Below, piece after piece: positions 8,859 to 19,300 of a stretch of 34,710 bases of DNA. Each line of letters starts with the position of its first letter. Position 1 is the first letter of the stretch. Origin of the DNA: Bacteroidales bacterium (lineage in GTDB: Bacteria; Bacteroidota; Bacteroidia; Bacteroidales; WCHB1-69). The notes beneath the pieces were generated by a model that did not search any database, had not been told where the DNA came from, and worked only from the letters and a program-made list of their open reading frames with translations. The stretch is taken from positions 1-34,710 of the forward strand of contig JAGOKS010000017.1 of NCBI GenBank assembly GCA_017994425.1, given 5' to 3'. Both the position numbers and the translations under genes were made by a program.

Positions 8859-10295
8859 TTAATTTTTTTTACTTATTAACAACAAACCGATGAAAGTGAG
8901 TAATCCGTTTAAAAGAAGAAGTTCAAAATCAAAAGTATAATTAAACCATTCTTTTGAATGTTGACTTAAAATAAAACATAATACAGGAGCAGATATACAC
9001 ACTAAGGGTACTAATTTATCAATGATTTGCCGTTTCATTAATAGTCCAAAAGAAAATAGTCCTAATAAAGGTCCATAGGTAATGCTGGCTATTTTATAGA
9101 GTATTTCAATGAGATGTTCATCTTGATAATGATAATAAAAAACAATAATACAGACAAATAGTAAAGCGAATCCTATATGAACGGCATGTCGGATTTTCGT
9201 TTTTTTCTTTTCAGTGTAATCGGTTCTTTTTTCAAGATTCAGAAAGTCGATGCTAAAAGCGGTAGTTAGAGAGGTTAGAGCCCCGTCTGCCGAGGGGAAT
9301 AGGGCGGAGATAAGTCCTATAATGAATACGATAGCTGCCAAAGGTCCTAAATAATTAATGGCAATGGTGGGGAAGAGGCTGTCGCCTTTGGCATTTATGC
9401 CCATTTGATCGGCATACATATATAAAGCTGCTCCTAAAAATAAGAAAAGAAAATTCACGATAAAAAGAGTCGTGCCGAAAGTTATCATGTTTTTTTGTGC
9501 CGATTTCAGGTTTTTGCAGCTAAGGTTTTTCTGCATCATCTCTTGATCAAGTCCTGTCATAGCTATACAAATAAACATACCTCCTAATATTTGTTTCCAC
9601 CAGGTGTATGGACTGGAAGAGTCGGTAAATATAATAGTAGAGTAATCACTCTGCCATATAGTCGAAAATAAATTTGCACTCGATATTTCCAAGGCTTTAC
9701 TTACCATAAAAAAACTCATAACCAATGCAGTAAGCATAAAAGTTGTTTGGAGAGTGTCTGTCCAAATAATAGTTTTTATTCCTCCTCGAACGGTAAATAG
9801 CAATATCAATGTAATGACCATCATGACGGTAATTTCAAAAGGTATTCCCCAATGACTGAAAACAAAATTTTGTAATACGATAATAACAATAAACATCCGC
9901 AAGGAGGCTCCCAAAGTACGGGATAACAAGAAAAAGAAAGAACCGGTTTTGTGTGAAAATCGGCCGAAGCGACTTTCTAAATATTTATAGATGGAGGTTA
10001 AATGTAGTTTATAATAGGTTGGCATGAGCACAAAAGCGATGACGATATAACCGATAAAAAAGCCAAAAACCATAAGCATATAAGAAAAAGAGCGTGTATC
10101 GACCCAGCCGGGAACCGACATGAAAGTAACTCCCGAAAGGGAGGCTCCAATCATACCGTAAGCTACAACAAACCAGGGTGACTTCCGATTACCTACAAAA
10201 AAAGATTCATTGTTGGCTTTACGAGATGTTATCCACGTAACAATGAACATCATAAGAGTATAGATTATAAAACAGGTAAATATGATATATTGCAT
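8859..10295 (-). CDS. Sodium:solute symporter (SSS family)
   Basis: A 478-residue polytopic membrane protein with about 13 hydrophobic helices. SSS features are the N-terminal FFVGNRKSPWFVVAYGMIGAS followed by SGVTFMSVPG in the first core helix, a GGIKTIIWTDTLQ segment, GLDQEMMQKNLSCKN, and LFPSADGALTSLTTAFSIDF near residue 330, the usual sodium-site helix. The substrate cannot be told from the sequence. The frame opens at a TTG (10325) inside uvrA, but the ATG at 10295, ten bases after the uvrA stop, gives the usual SSS N-terminus. It is probably co-transcribed with uvrA. Confidence 0.88.
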   Translation of the reverse strand: MQYIIFTCFIIYTLMMFIVTWITSRKANNESFFVGNRKSPWFVVAYGMIGASLSGVTFMSVPGWVDTRSFSYMLMVFGFFIGYIVIAFVLMPTYYKLHLTSIYKYLESRFGRFSHKTGSFFFLLSRTLGASLRMFIVIIVLQNFVFSHWGIPFEITVMMVITLILLFTVRGGIKTIIWTDTLQTTFMLTALVMSFFMVSKALEISSANLFSTIWQSDYSTIIFTDSSSPYTWWKQILGGMFICIAMTGLDQEMMQKNLSCKNLKSAQKNMITFGTTLFIVNFLFLFLGAALYMYADQMGINAKGDSLFPTIAINYLGPLAAIVFIIGLISALFPSADGALTSLTTAFSIDFLNLEKRTDYTEKKKTKIRHAVHIGFALLFVCIIVFYYHYQDEHLIEILYKIASITYGPLLGLFSFGLLMKRQIIDKLVPLVCISAPVLCFILSQHSKEWFNYTFDFELLLLNGLLTFIGLLLISKKN

Positions 10296-10305
10296 GTTGA
10301 GGGTA

Positions 10306-13110
10306 TTAATGTTTGAGTTTTTCAATTAAATAACGTGCTGTATGAGAGCTTTTGTGTTGTTTGATGTCTTCCGGAGTGCCTTCACAAACAATTTTTCCAC
10401 CTTTGTTTCCTCCTTCCGGACCTAATTCGATAATCCAATCGGCACATTTAATAAGTTCCATATTGTGTTCGATTACTATAATACTGTGCCCTTTTTTTAT
10501 CAGTGCCTGAAAGGCTTTGAGAAGGTTTTTAATGTCATGAAAATGTAATCCTGTGCTTGGTTCATCGAATAGAAAGAGGCTGTTGTGTTGTTTGCTCCCT
10601 TTACTGAGAAAATAAGCTAATTTAATACGTTGTGCTTCTCCCCCTGAAAGTGATGGTGAGGCTTGTGCCAATTGCAAATAACCGACACCAACATCCGATA
10701 AGGGTTGTAAAGCATTGATAATATTTTGTATAAGGCGAGTGTGGGGGAGTGATTGAAAGAAAACAATAGCATCGTCGACGGTTAGATGCAAAATGTCATA
10801 AATGTTTTTATCCTTGACTTTTACTTCTAAGGTTTCGTCTTTAAAACATTTGCCTTTGCATTCATCACATTCAATATCAACATCTGCCATAAATTGCATT
10901 TTAATGCTGATATAACCGGCTCCTTGACACGCTTCACAGCGCCCACCGGGGACATTAAACGAAAAGTATCCGGGTTTATAACCCCTGCTTTTTGATAAGG
11001 CTTGTTCTGCATATAATTGACGGATATAATCGTAAGCTCCTATATAGGTAGCAGGATTGGAACGGGAGGAACGTCCTATGGGATTTTGATCAATAAATTC
11101 TACACTTGATATATGTTGTAAATCACCAGTTAAGTGAGGAGAGTCTTCTTTTACCGGTGTGTTGGCATATTCAATATGACGTGCCAACAAAGGGAAAAGA
11201 ATTTCTTTTATCAACGTTGATTTTCCACTACCTGAAACGCCCGTTACCAATGTCAGAACATCTAATGGAATGGTAAGAGAGATATCTTTGATGTTATGTA
11301 AAGATACATTGTTAAGATTTATAAAACGCTTGGCTTGTCTGCGTGTTGTGGATATTTCTATTCGTGCATCTCCTCTTAAATATTTTGCAGTAATGCTCTT
11401 CTCGCTTGTAAGCAATTCGTTAAAGGTACCTTGAAACACAATGTTCCCTCCGTTTTTTCCGGATAAAGGTCCGGTGTCAATGATTTGATCGGCAGCACGT
11501 ATGATGTCTTCATCATGTTCCACCACTAAAAGGGTGTTGCCGATATCTCTTAAATGTTTGAGTACTTTTATTAATTTCTCTGTGTCTTTGTTGTGTAAGC
11601 CAATGCTCGGTTCATCCAAAATGTAAAGAGAACCCACTAAGCTACTTCCTAGAGAACTAGCTAAATTCACCCGTTGAGATTCGCCTCCCGATAATGTGTT
11701 CGACGGGCGGTTTAAGGTCAGATAGCCTAATCCTAAATCAGATAAAAATTCGATGCGCGTGTGAATTTCTTTTACTAATCGGTCAGCAATTTGTTGCTCT
11801 TGAGGTTTTTTAAAGCTAAGAGTATTGAAAAACTGTAAACAGTCTTCCAATGGCATTTCAATGATTTCGTGGATGTTTTTATTTGCTATTTTTACGTACT
11901 CGGCATTTTTTGTCAAACGGCTTCCTTTACATTCGGGACATATGGTTTTGCCTTTGTATCGGGAAAGCATGACCCGGTATTGAATTTTGTATGCATTTTC
12001 CTCTACCCATTGAAAGAATTGGTTGATACCCTCAAAATACGAGTTTCCTTCCCATAACAAACGATATTCTTTTTCGCTGAGTGCTGAAATGGGTCGATGG
12101 ATTGGAAAATCAAATCGATACGCATTTTCAATGAGTTGTTGCTTGTAAGTGTTCATCTTATCTGTTTTCCAGCAAACAATAGCATCTTCATATACAGATA
12201 GACTTCTGTCAGGGATTACCAAATCGGGATCAATCCCTAATACGCTTCCAAAGCCTTCGCATTTTGGGCAAGCACCGTAAGGATTATTAAACGAAAACAT
12301 ATTGACGCTGGGTTTCTTAAATTCCATACCGTCTTTTTCAAATTTATTGGAAAATCGATGTAAGTCTTTATGCCCATCGTCTTGAAAAATTTCCAATATG
12401 CAAACGCCTTGTCCTTCGAAAAATGCAGTTTCTACCGAGTCGGCAATGCGGGAGCGATTTTCTTCAGTTTTTTCAACGGTAAATCGGTCAATGAGTAAGA
12501 GAATCTTATCCGATTTTTTTTGTTTTTGTTTGAGATAGTCATCAATTAAGATGATTTCATCATTGATATATATACGGTTAAAGCCTTGTTTTAACAAAAC
12601 ATGTAATTGTTCCTCAATGCTTCTCTCGTTTCGTAGCACAAAGGGAGCGTATAAAATGATACGCAATTTTTCAGGTAATGAAAAAACGAAATCACATACA
12701 TCACTGACACTGTCTCTTTTTACTATTGTGCCTGAGATAGGAGAGTAGGTCTTCCCTAAACGGGCAAATAAAAGCTTGATATATTCGTATATTTCGGTTG
12801 AAGTGCCTAATGTAGAACGAGGGTTGCTTATACTTACCTTTTGTTCAATCGCAATAGCCGGTGGAATTCCTTGAATGGAATCGATGTTGGATTTTCGAAT
12901 CTTTCCTAAAAACTGACGAGCATAAGCACTTAAAGACTCGATGTAGCGTCGTTGCCCTTCGGCATATAAGGTGTCATACGCCAATGATGATTTACCGGAA
13001 CCGGATAAACCTGTAATGACGATAAATTGATTGTGTGGAATATCAAGGTCGATATTTTGTAAATTATTGACTTTAGCTCCTTTAATACGAATAAAATCGT
13101 TCTTTCTCAT
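10306..13110 (-). CDS. uvrA: Excinuclease ABC subunit A
   Basis: A 934-residue UvrA, the damage-recognising ATPase of nucleotide excision repair. It has two ABC ATPase halves: first Walker A GLSGSGKSS at about 34-42 and signature LSGGESQRV; second Walker A GVSGSGKST near residue 625 and signature LSGGEAQRI. Zinc-binding pairs are CPKCEGFG and CPECKGSR in the first half, and CEACQGAGY and CDECKGK in the second. The UvrB-binding segment RRYIESLSAYARQFLG follows the first Walker A. Length and motifs are normal. A TACTTTTG promoter element lies about 30 bases upstream. Confidence 0.97.
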   Translation of the reverse strand: MRKNDFIRIKGAKVNNLQNIDLDIPHNQFIVITGLSGSGKSSLAYDTLYAEGQRRYIESLSAYARQFLGKIRKSNIDSIQGIPPAIAIEQKVSISNPRSTLGTSTEIYEYIKLLFARLGKTYSPISGTIVKRDSVSDVCDFVFSLPEKLRIILYAPFVLRNERSIEEQLHVLLKQGFNRIYINDEIILIDDYLKQKQKKSDKILLLIDRFTVEKTEENRSRIADSVETAFFEGQGVCILEIFQDDGHKDLHRFSNKFEKDGMEFKKPSVNMFSFNNPYGACPKCEGFGSVLGIDPDLVIPDRSLSVYEDAIVCWKTDKMNTYKQQLIENAYRFDFPIHRPISALSEKEYRLLWEGNSYFEGINQFFQWVEENAYKIQYRVMLSRYKGKTICPECKGSRLTKNAEYVKIANKNIHEIIEMPLEDCLQFFNTLSFKKPQEQQIADRLVKEIHTRIEFLSDLGLGYLTLNRPSNTLSGGESQRVNLASSLGSSLVGSLYILDEPSIGLHNKDTEKLIKVLKHLRDIGNTLLVVEHDEDIIRAADQIIDTGPLSGKNGGNIVFQGTFNELLTSEKSITAKYLRGDARIEISTTRRQAKRFINLNNVSLHNIKDISLTIPLDVLTLVTGVSGSGKSTLIKEILFPLLARHIEYANTPVKEDSPHLTGDLQHISSVEFIDQNPIGRSSRSNPATYIGAYDYIRQLYAEQALSKSRGYKPGYFSFNVPGGRCEACQGAGYISIKMQFMADVDIECDECKGKCFKDETLEVKVKDKNIYDILHLTVDDAIVFFQSLPHTRLIQNIINALQPLSDVGVGYLQLAQASPSLSGGEAQRIKLAYFLSKGSKQHNSLFLFDEPSTGLHFHDIKNLLKAFQALIKKGHSIIVIEHNMELIKCADWIIELGPEGGNKGGKIVCEGTPEDIKQHKSSHTARYLIEKLKH

Positions 13111-13139
13111 CCTTGCTCTATGCTCTTTTGTTTATTATG

Positions 13140-13147
13140 CAAAAGTA
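13140..13147 (-). promoter_or_regulatory. Bacteroidota -7 element for uvrA
   Basis: The reverse strand reads TACTTTTG followed by CA, about 30 bases before the uvrA ATG. Confidence 0.6.
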
Positions 13148-13169
13148 TATTTTTTTTCCATTTGATGTT

Positions 13170-13203
13170 TAAAATAAAATAGGCCGATATGCATCAGCCT
13201 ATT
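13170..13203 (-). terminator. Intrinsic terminator after the M16 protease gene
   Basis: On the reverse strand AATAGGC pairs with GCCTATT, with GAT/ATC pairing inside and one U.G pair between them, followed by a T-rich tail (TTTATTTTA). It lies about 34 bases past the protease stop codon and just before the uvrA promoter. Confidence 0.65.
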
Positions 13204-13236
13204 AATTTCCGGTGTTTGTATTATCGGATGGAATTG

Positions 13237-16059
13237 TTATTTTTTTTGCATATTTTCAGGCATAAGAACAACACGTACATAGGAATCGTGTTTTAAATAA
13301 ATCGCTGCTTTTTTAAGGTCTTCGATGGTAAGAGCGTTGATTTGTGCACTATACTCATCTAATGTCATCAGCGGCTCCTTGTAATCGTACAAATTGTTCA
13401 ACCAGCTAAGCCAGGTATTGTTGTTTTTTATGGATACTTCTCTGGCTCTGCATAATTGTTTTTGGGCTTTCTCAAGGTCTATTGCTGTAGGACCGTTTGC
13501 TGCAATTTCATCGATTACATTAAAAATAGCATTGGTTAGTTCATCAATACGTGAGGGTTCACATCCCAATTGTATGTTCATGTATATTTTTTCTTGGGGC
13601 AGCTTTTGTGTTGATAAACCAAAACCTACACCATAGGTGCCTCCTAAATTCTCGCGTATTTCTTCCGTGAGTTTTATTTTGATAATATTATTCAATAAAG
13701 ATACGGCTAAGAGGTTTTTTGTATTCCATTCAAAAGGCATACAGGTAGATATTGTAAATTTTGACTTTTCATCAATGCCTGCGTACACGGTTTCGTTTAT
13801 CACACCCGTGGCAAAGGGAGAGCTTCTGTCTATCCACGTTTCTTTTTTCTGTGTAGACGGAAGACCCCCTATGTATTTCTCGATAAGTGGTAGGGCATTT
13901 TCAATGTCGATATTTCCGACAAAATAAAAGGTGAAATCAGCGGCATTATTAAATCTTTCAGTGAAAATGCTATACATTTCATCGATTTGCATTTCAGATA
14001 AATGTTTTTCTTCCAAAGCGAAAATACTGCGTTTGTCTTTGGGGTATTTAAGGTGAGCTGCTCTGAGCGAGAATTTAAAATCGGGAGAGCTTTGCTGCGT
14101 CTTGATATTTGTGCGCCATGAATCTATGTTTTTATCCAATACGTTTTGGTCTTTACGCGGGGCTTCGAAAATCATATACAGGTTTTGTAAAAACAATTCA
14201 AAGTCTTTTCCGTTGCTATTTCCGCTAATGCCTTCACTTAGGGTTCCTATCCATGGATAAATAGAAAAGTTTTTGCCGTACATAAATTTTTTATACGCAT
14301 TGGTATTATAATTCCCTATGCCGCATTCACGAATAATACCGGCTGCATAAGAGGCATTTACCAATTTGTTGTCAGAATACAATGACGTTCCGCCATAGCT
14401 GGAAGCATTGAAAACAATCTGGTCGTTGTTAAAGTCTGTTTGTTTCATAATCACGATAGCACCGTTGCTTAATAACACCTCTGTATATCCGAATTCCTTG
14501 TTATCGGTACGTTTAACGACGGTACCACTTTTAGGTTCTTTCACTAAAAAAGGAAGACTGTTTGCATTGTCAACATAGGGGGTGGTTTGTGTGTTTTTGC
14601 TCTTTTCAAACAAAGCAAGAATTTGTTTTTCAGTAGGTACTTTCATTCCTTTTTTTTCAGGCAAGGTGAAATTTACCGTAATATTTTCATCCTTAATCCA
14701 TTGATGAATTAATTGATTTACTTCTTCGATGCTGATACCCTCCATTAAAATTTTTGCCAATGTATTATAATCTTTGCTGCTTGTGATAGGGCTGTTCTTC
14801 AAAAAGTTAGCACCATAAGCAGACGCAAAACTACGGCTTTCTTTTTTGGATTCCTCTATGGCTTGTTGTTCAAATCGATTGATGATTTCGTCTTTGGCAC
14901 GTGTAAATTCCGATGCCACAAAACCGTGTTGTGCTAAACGTTGCAATTCTATCAATGCCAATTCAAAAGCTTCTAATCCTTTTCCTTCTTTGCAAACATA
15001 TCGGTTGGTAAAGGCATCACTTGTGCGAGACCAATAGGAAGAATAATAGGTATAGGCGCTTTGGAAAGGGGCTGTTTTTTGCTCACTGATTTCCGATAGA
15101 CGGGCATTGAGCATGGTAGTAAAGAGTGAGTGAATGATGTTTCGCCGAAAATCACCTATGGTAACAGTTTCTGATGCGGGTTGCTTGTAATTAATGGCGA
15201 ACTGTGTTTGTGTAGTTTCAGGGTCTGTTGCTATGGCAATCAAAGGTTCTTTGTTGTCGGGGATATTGTTGTAGGGACGATATAAAGGTGTAGCAGACGC
15301 ATCGTTCATTTCAAAGAAATCTTTGAGCATTTGTTCCATACGTATAGGATCGAAATCTCCTACCACAACCAAGGCCATATTATCGGAGCGGTACCATGTT
15401 TTATAATAATTGCGGATAGAAGCATAGGTAAATTGTTGGAGATTTTCTAAGGTGCCTATGGGTAATCGGTCGACATATTTTGCACCCTTTAATTCGATGG
15501 GAAGCGTTTTTTCGCGTAAGCGGTTGCCGGCTCCGACACGGGTACGCCATTCTTCGATGATAACACCTCTTTCTTTGTCGATTTCTTTTTCAGTCATCAG
15601 CATGCCGAAAGCCCAACCATCCAAAATTTTCAATCCCATATTAAACAATACACTGTCATCGGTCGGTAAGGTTACGTGATATACTGTTTCATCAAAACTG
15701 GTATAAGCATTGATTTCACGTCCGAAAACAATACCTTTCTTTTCCAATTCATCTACCAGGGTATTTCCCGGATATTGTTTGGTGCCGTTAAAACCCATGT
15801 GTTCGGTGAAATGTGCTAAGCCTACTTGGTCGTCAGTTTCCAAGACCGAACCGGCATTGACAGCCAAATAAAAAATAGCCCGTTTCTCCGGCTTTTGATT
15901 GGCTCGAATGTAATAGGTCAATCCGTTCGATAGTTTTCCGATGATAAGGTGGGTGTCAATCGGCAGTTTTTGATTTAAATCAATTTTTGTTGTTTGAGCT
16001 AATACTATTGCTTGTGTAAAACAAACAATAATAACAATAGTTTTAATAAATATTTTCAT
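13237..16059 (-). CDS. Secreted M16 family zinc protease (insulinase-like)
   Basis: A 940-residue protease with a signal peptide (hydrophobic to about residue 20, then LAQ). The inverted zinc motif HxxEH is present as HFTEHMGF (H83, E86, H87), and the third ligand is likely E163 in KERGVIIEEW. The length fits two M16 repeats: an active N-terminal pair of domains and an inactive C-terminal pair (HxxEH is absent in the second half, as expected). It should act in the periplasm or on the outer membrane, degrading peptides. It is transcribed alone: a promoter element lies at 16083-16090 and a terminator follows. Confidence 0.92.
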   Translation of the reverse strand: MKIFIKTIVIIVCFTQAIVLAQTTKIDLNQKLPIDTHLIIGKLSNGLTYYIRANQKPEKRAIFYLAVNAGSVLETDDQVGLAHFTEHMGFNGTKQYPGNTLVDELEKKGIVFGREINAYTSFDETVYHVTLPTDDSVLFNMGLKILDGWAFGMLMTEKEIDKERGVIIEEWRTRVGAGNRLREKTLPIELKGAKYVDRLPIGTLENLQQFTYASIRNYYKTWYRSDNMALVVVGDFDPIRMEQMLKDFFEMNDASATPLYRPYNNIPDNKEPLIAIATDPETTQTQFAINYKQPASETVTIGDFRRNIIHSLFTTMLNARLSEISEQKTAPFQSAYTYYSSYWSRTSDAFTNRYVCKEGKGLEAFELALIELQRLAQHGFVASEFTRAKDEIINRFEQQAIEESKKESRSFASAYGANFLKNSPITSSKDYNTLAKILMEGISIEEVNQLIHQWIKDENITVNFTLPEKKGMKVPTEKQILALFEKSKNTQTTPYVDNANSLPFLVKEPKSGTVVKRTDNKEFGYTEVLLSNGAIVIMKQTDFNNDQIVFNASSYGGTSLYSDNKLVNASYAAGIIRECGIGNYNTNAYKKFMYGKNFSIYPWIGTLSEGISGNSNGKDFELFLQNLYMIFEAPRKDQNVLDKNIDSWRTNIKTQQSSPDFKFSLRAAHLKYPKDKRSIFALEEKHLSEMQIDEMYSIFTERFNNAADFTFYFVGNIDIENALPLIEKYIGGLPSTQKKETWIDRSSPFATGVINETVYAGIDEKSKFTISTCMPFEWNTKNLLAVSLLNNIIKIKLTEEIRENLGGTYGVGFGLSTQKLPQEKIYMNIQLGCEPSRIDELTNAIFNVIDEIAANGPTAIDLEKAQKQLCRAREVSIKNNNTWLSWLNNLYDYKEPLMTLDEYSAQINALTIEDLKKAAIYLKHDSYVRVVLMPENMQKK

Positions 16060-16082
16060 CTTATAGAGTGTTATTTTTTTTG

Positions 16083-16090
16083 CAAAAATA
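16083..16090 (-). promoter_or_regulatory. Bacteroidota -7 element for the M16 protease gene
   Basis: The reverse strand reads TATTTTTG followed by CA, about 25 bases before the ATG at 16059. Confidence 0.6.
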
Positions 16091-16172
16091 CACTAAATTT
16101 GCGAATGGACATAAAGTGTTTTTCTAAGCTTTAAAAAATAAGTTTAAAACGACTTTGATTTGGAATTTTTCT

Positions 16173-16195
16173 CTTCATTTCGTTTCGTTCAGAAT
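16173..16195 (+). repeat. Degenerate copy of a foldback-element arm
   Basis: These 23 bases match 30162-30184 at 20 positions (CTTCA-TTCGTT-CG-TCAGAAT, the dashes marking differences). They sit alone between the divergent M16 protease and nifJ promoters, with no partner arm nearby. Confidence 0.45.
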
Positions 16196-16279
16196 CCTAA
16201 TCAATATATAATATATCAAATAATAATGAGAATAATTATTAATTTTTCCTAAACACTTTACTATTACCTAAAAAATTCA

Positions 16280-16287
16280 TACCTTTG
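16280..16287 (+). promoter_or_regulatory. Bacteroidota -7 element for nifJ
   Basis: TACCTTTG matches TAnnTTTG and is followed by CA. The leader to the nifJ ATG is about 50 bases. Confidence 0.6.
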
Positions 16288-16342
16288 CAAAAAATTTCAT
16301 TAAAGGAAATCATTTTTGTAAATAACTTAATAATAAAATATT

Positions 16343-19300
16343 ATGGCAGAAAAAAAATTTATGACATGTGATGGTAACTATGCTGCAGCGCATGTTGCTT
16401 ACATGTTTAGCGAAGTTGCCGCTATTTATCCTATTACTCCTTCTTCAACGATGGCAGAATATATTGATGAATGGTCGGCCGGTGGCAGAAAAAATATTTT
16501 CGGTGAACCCGTTAAAGTAGTAGAAATGCAATCTGAAGCCGGAGCAGCAGGTGCCGTCCACGGTTCCTTGCAAGCCGGTGCATTAACATCTACCTTTACG
16601 GCTTCTCAAGGTTTGTTACTTATGATACCGAATATGTATAAGATTTCGGGAGAATTATTACCCGGTGTTTTTCACGTATCGGCACGCGCCTTGGCAGCTC
16701 AGGCTCTTTCTATTTTCGGCGATCATTCCGATGTAATGAGTACTCGTCAAACGGGTTTTGCCATGTTGGCAACGGGTTCTGTGCAGGAAATTATGGACTT
16801 GGCTCCTATAGCACATTTAACAGCTATTAAAACAAGGGTTCCCTTCTTGCATTTCTTCGACGGCTTCCGTACTTCCCATGAAGTGCAAAAAGTTGAAGAA
16901 CCTAATCAAGAAATTATGGCTTCTTTAATTGATAAAAAAGCACTTAAAGCATATAGAGATAATGCATTAAATCCGGAACATCCTGTTACAAGAGGAACAG
17001 CTCAGAATCCGGATATTTATTTCCAAACACGTGAATTGCAGAATAAATATTACGATGTACTTCCGGATATTGTAGCTGATTATATGAAACAAATCAGTAA
17101 AATAACCGGTCGTAACTATGCTCCTTTTACGTATTATGGTGCCAAAGATGCTACTCAAGTTGTCATTGCTATGGGTTCGGTAACGGAAACAATTCAAACC
17201 GTTGTTGACAGATTAATTAAAGAAGGTAAAAAAGTGGGAATGGTTAACGTACATTTATATCGTCCGTTCTCAGTTAAATATTTAGGCGAAGTGCTTCCCG
17301 AAACTGTAGAGCGTATTTGTGTCCTCGATCGTACCAAAGAACAAGGTGCAAACGGTGATCCTTTATACCTTGATGTTGTTGAAGCTTTTGCTAATTGTAA
17401 AGATATACCGGCAAACAATAAACCTTTGATAGTGGGTGGTCGTTACGGCTTATCATCGAAAGATACAACTCCTGCACATATCCTTTCCGTATTCCAAAAT
17501 TTGGAAACAAAAGAACCTAAAAATCAATTTACAATTAGCATAGTGGATGATGTTACCCATCGTTCACTTCCTTTATTACCCGATATCATGGTATTACCCG
17601 AAGGTACTTTCGAAGCTAAATTCTATGGCTTAGGTGCCGATGGTACAGTAGGTGCCAATAAGAATTCCATCAAAATTATAGGTGATAATACCCAAAAATA
17701 CAGTCAGGCTTATTTTGAATACGACAGTAAGAAATCAGGTGGATTTACCTGTTCACACTTACGTTTTGGAAATCATCCTATCAAAGCTCCTTATTTGGTG
17801 GGTACCCCCGATTTTGTAGCTGTACACGTACCTTCTTATTTAACAAAATATGACTGTTTGCGTGGATTGAAAAAAGGAGGAACGTTATTGTACAATTCTC
17901 CCTGTTGTGCAGAAGAAACTAAAAAACAACTTCCCGATTACGTTAAAAAACAGTTAGCAGTCAATAATATCAAAATGTATATCATTGATGCTACAGCCAT
18001 CGCTGAAGAAATTGGCTTAGGTGGACGTACCAATACCATCCTTCAATCGGCTTTCTTTAAAATATCGGAAGTTATTCCTTACAATTTGGCAGTAGAGCAA
18101 ATGAAGAAATTCATTGTAAAATCCTACGGACGTAAAGGAGAAAATATTATTAAGATGAACTATGCCGCTGTTGACCGCGGAGGTGATGTGGTGAAAGTGG
18201 ATATCCCTGCTGAATGGGCAAATATAGAAGTTAAAAAAGAAAAAGATACTCGCAATATTCCTGATTTCATTAAAAATGTAATGGAACCAATGACAGCTCA
18301 AAAAGGTAACGACCTTCCTGTAAGTGCTTTCTTGGGATGGGAAGACGGCACTTTCCCGGCAGGTACTACTGCTTATGAAAAACGCGGTATAGCCGTTAAT
18401 GTTCCGGAATGGATACCTGAGAATTGTATCCAATGTAATCAATGTTCCATGGTTTGTCCTCACGCTGCCATTCGTCCGGTTGTGATGAATGCTGAAGAGA
18501 AGAAAAATGCTCCTGCAGGAATGAAAACCTTGGAAATGAAAACCCCCAAAGAAATGATGGGTATGCATTTCCGCATGCAAGTGTCCGTATTGGATTGTAC
18601 CGGTTGCGGTAATTGTGCTGATGTTTGTCCTTCTAAAGTAAAAGCTTTGGAAATGAAACATCTGGCAACACAAATGTCCGAAACCAACCATTGGGAGTAT
18701 GCACAAGAAAAAGTGAGCTATAAAGATTATTTGGTTGATAAAACAGCCAATGTAAAAAATAGTCAATTTGCTCAACCTTTGTTTGAATTCTCAGGTGCAT
18801 GTGCCGGTTGCGGTGAAACACCTTATATTAAATGTATCACTCAATTGTTCGGTGAACAAATGATGGTGTCTAATGCAACGGGTTGTTCTTCCATTTATGG
18901 TGGGTCAGCTCCGGCGACTCCTTATTGCAAGAACAAACGTTCAGGCAATGGTCCTGCATGGGCTAATTCTTTATTTGAAGACAATGCCGAATATGGTTTT
19001 GGTATGGCAGTAGCTACCCGTCAGATGAGAGACAGAATTGAACGCATCATGAACGAAGCCATTACCGCCTGCAATTGCTGTTCCGACGAATTAAAAGGTT
19101 TATTCAAACAATGGATAGAAAAGCGCGAAAACACCCTCGAAAGTAAAAAAATCAGTGATAAAATAATTCCTTTGGCAGAGAAATGTGATTGTAGTTATTG
19201 CAAGGATATTGTGGATTTGAAACATTACTTGGTGAAAAAATCACAATGGATATTCGGTGGCGACGGTTGGGCTTATGATATCGGTTTCGGTGGCTTAGAC

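Noticed and set aside
18017..18775. 252-codon open frame on the minus strand
   Set aside because: It lies wholly inside nifJ, over the 4Fe-4S region, and its product (rich in His, Phe, Ile) resembles no family; it is a shadow frame.
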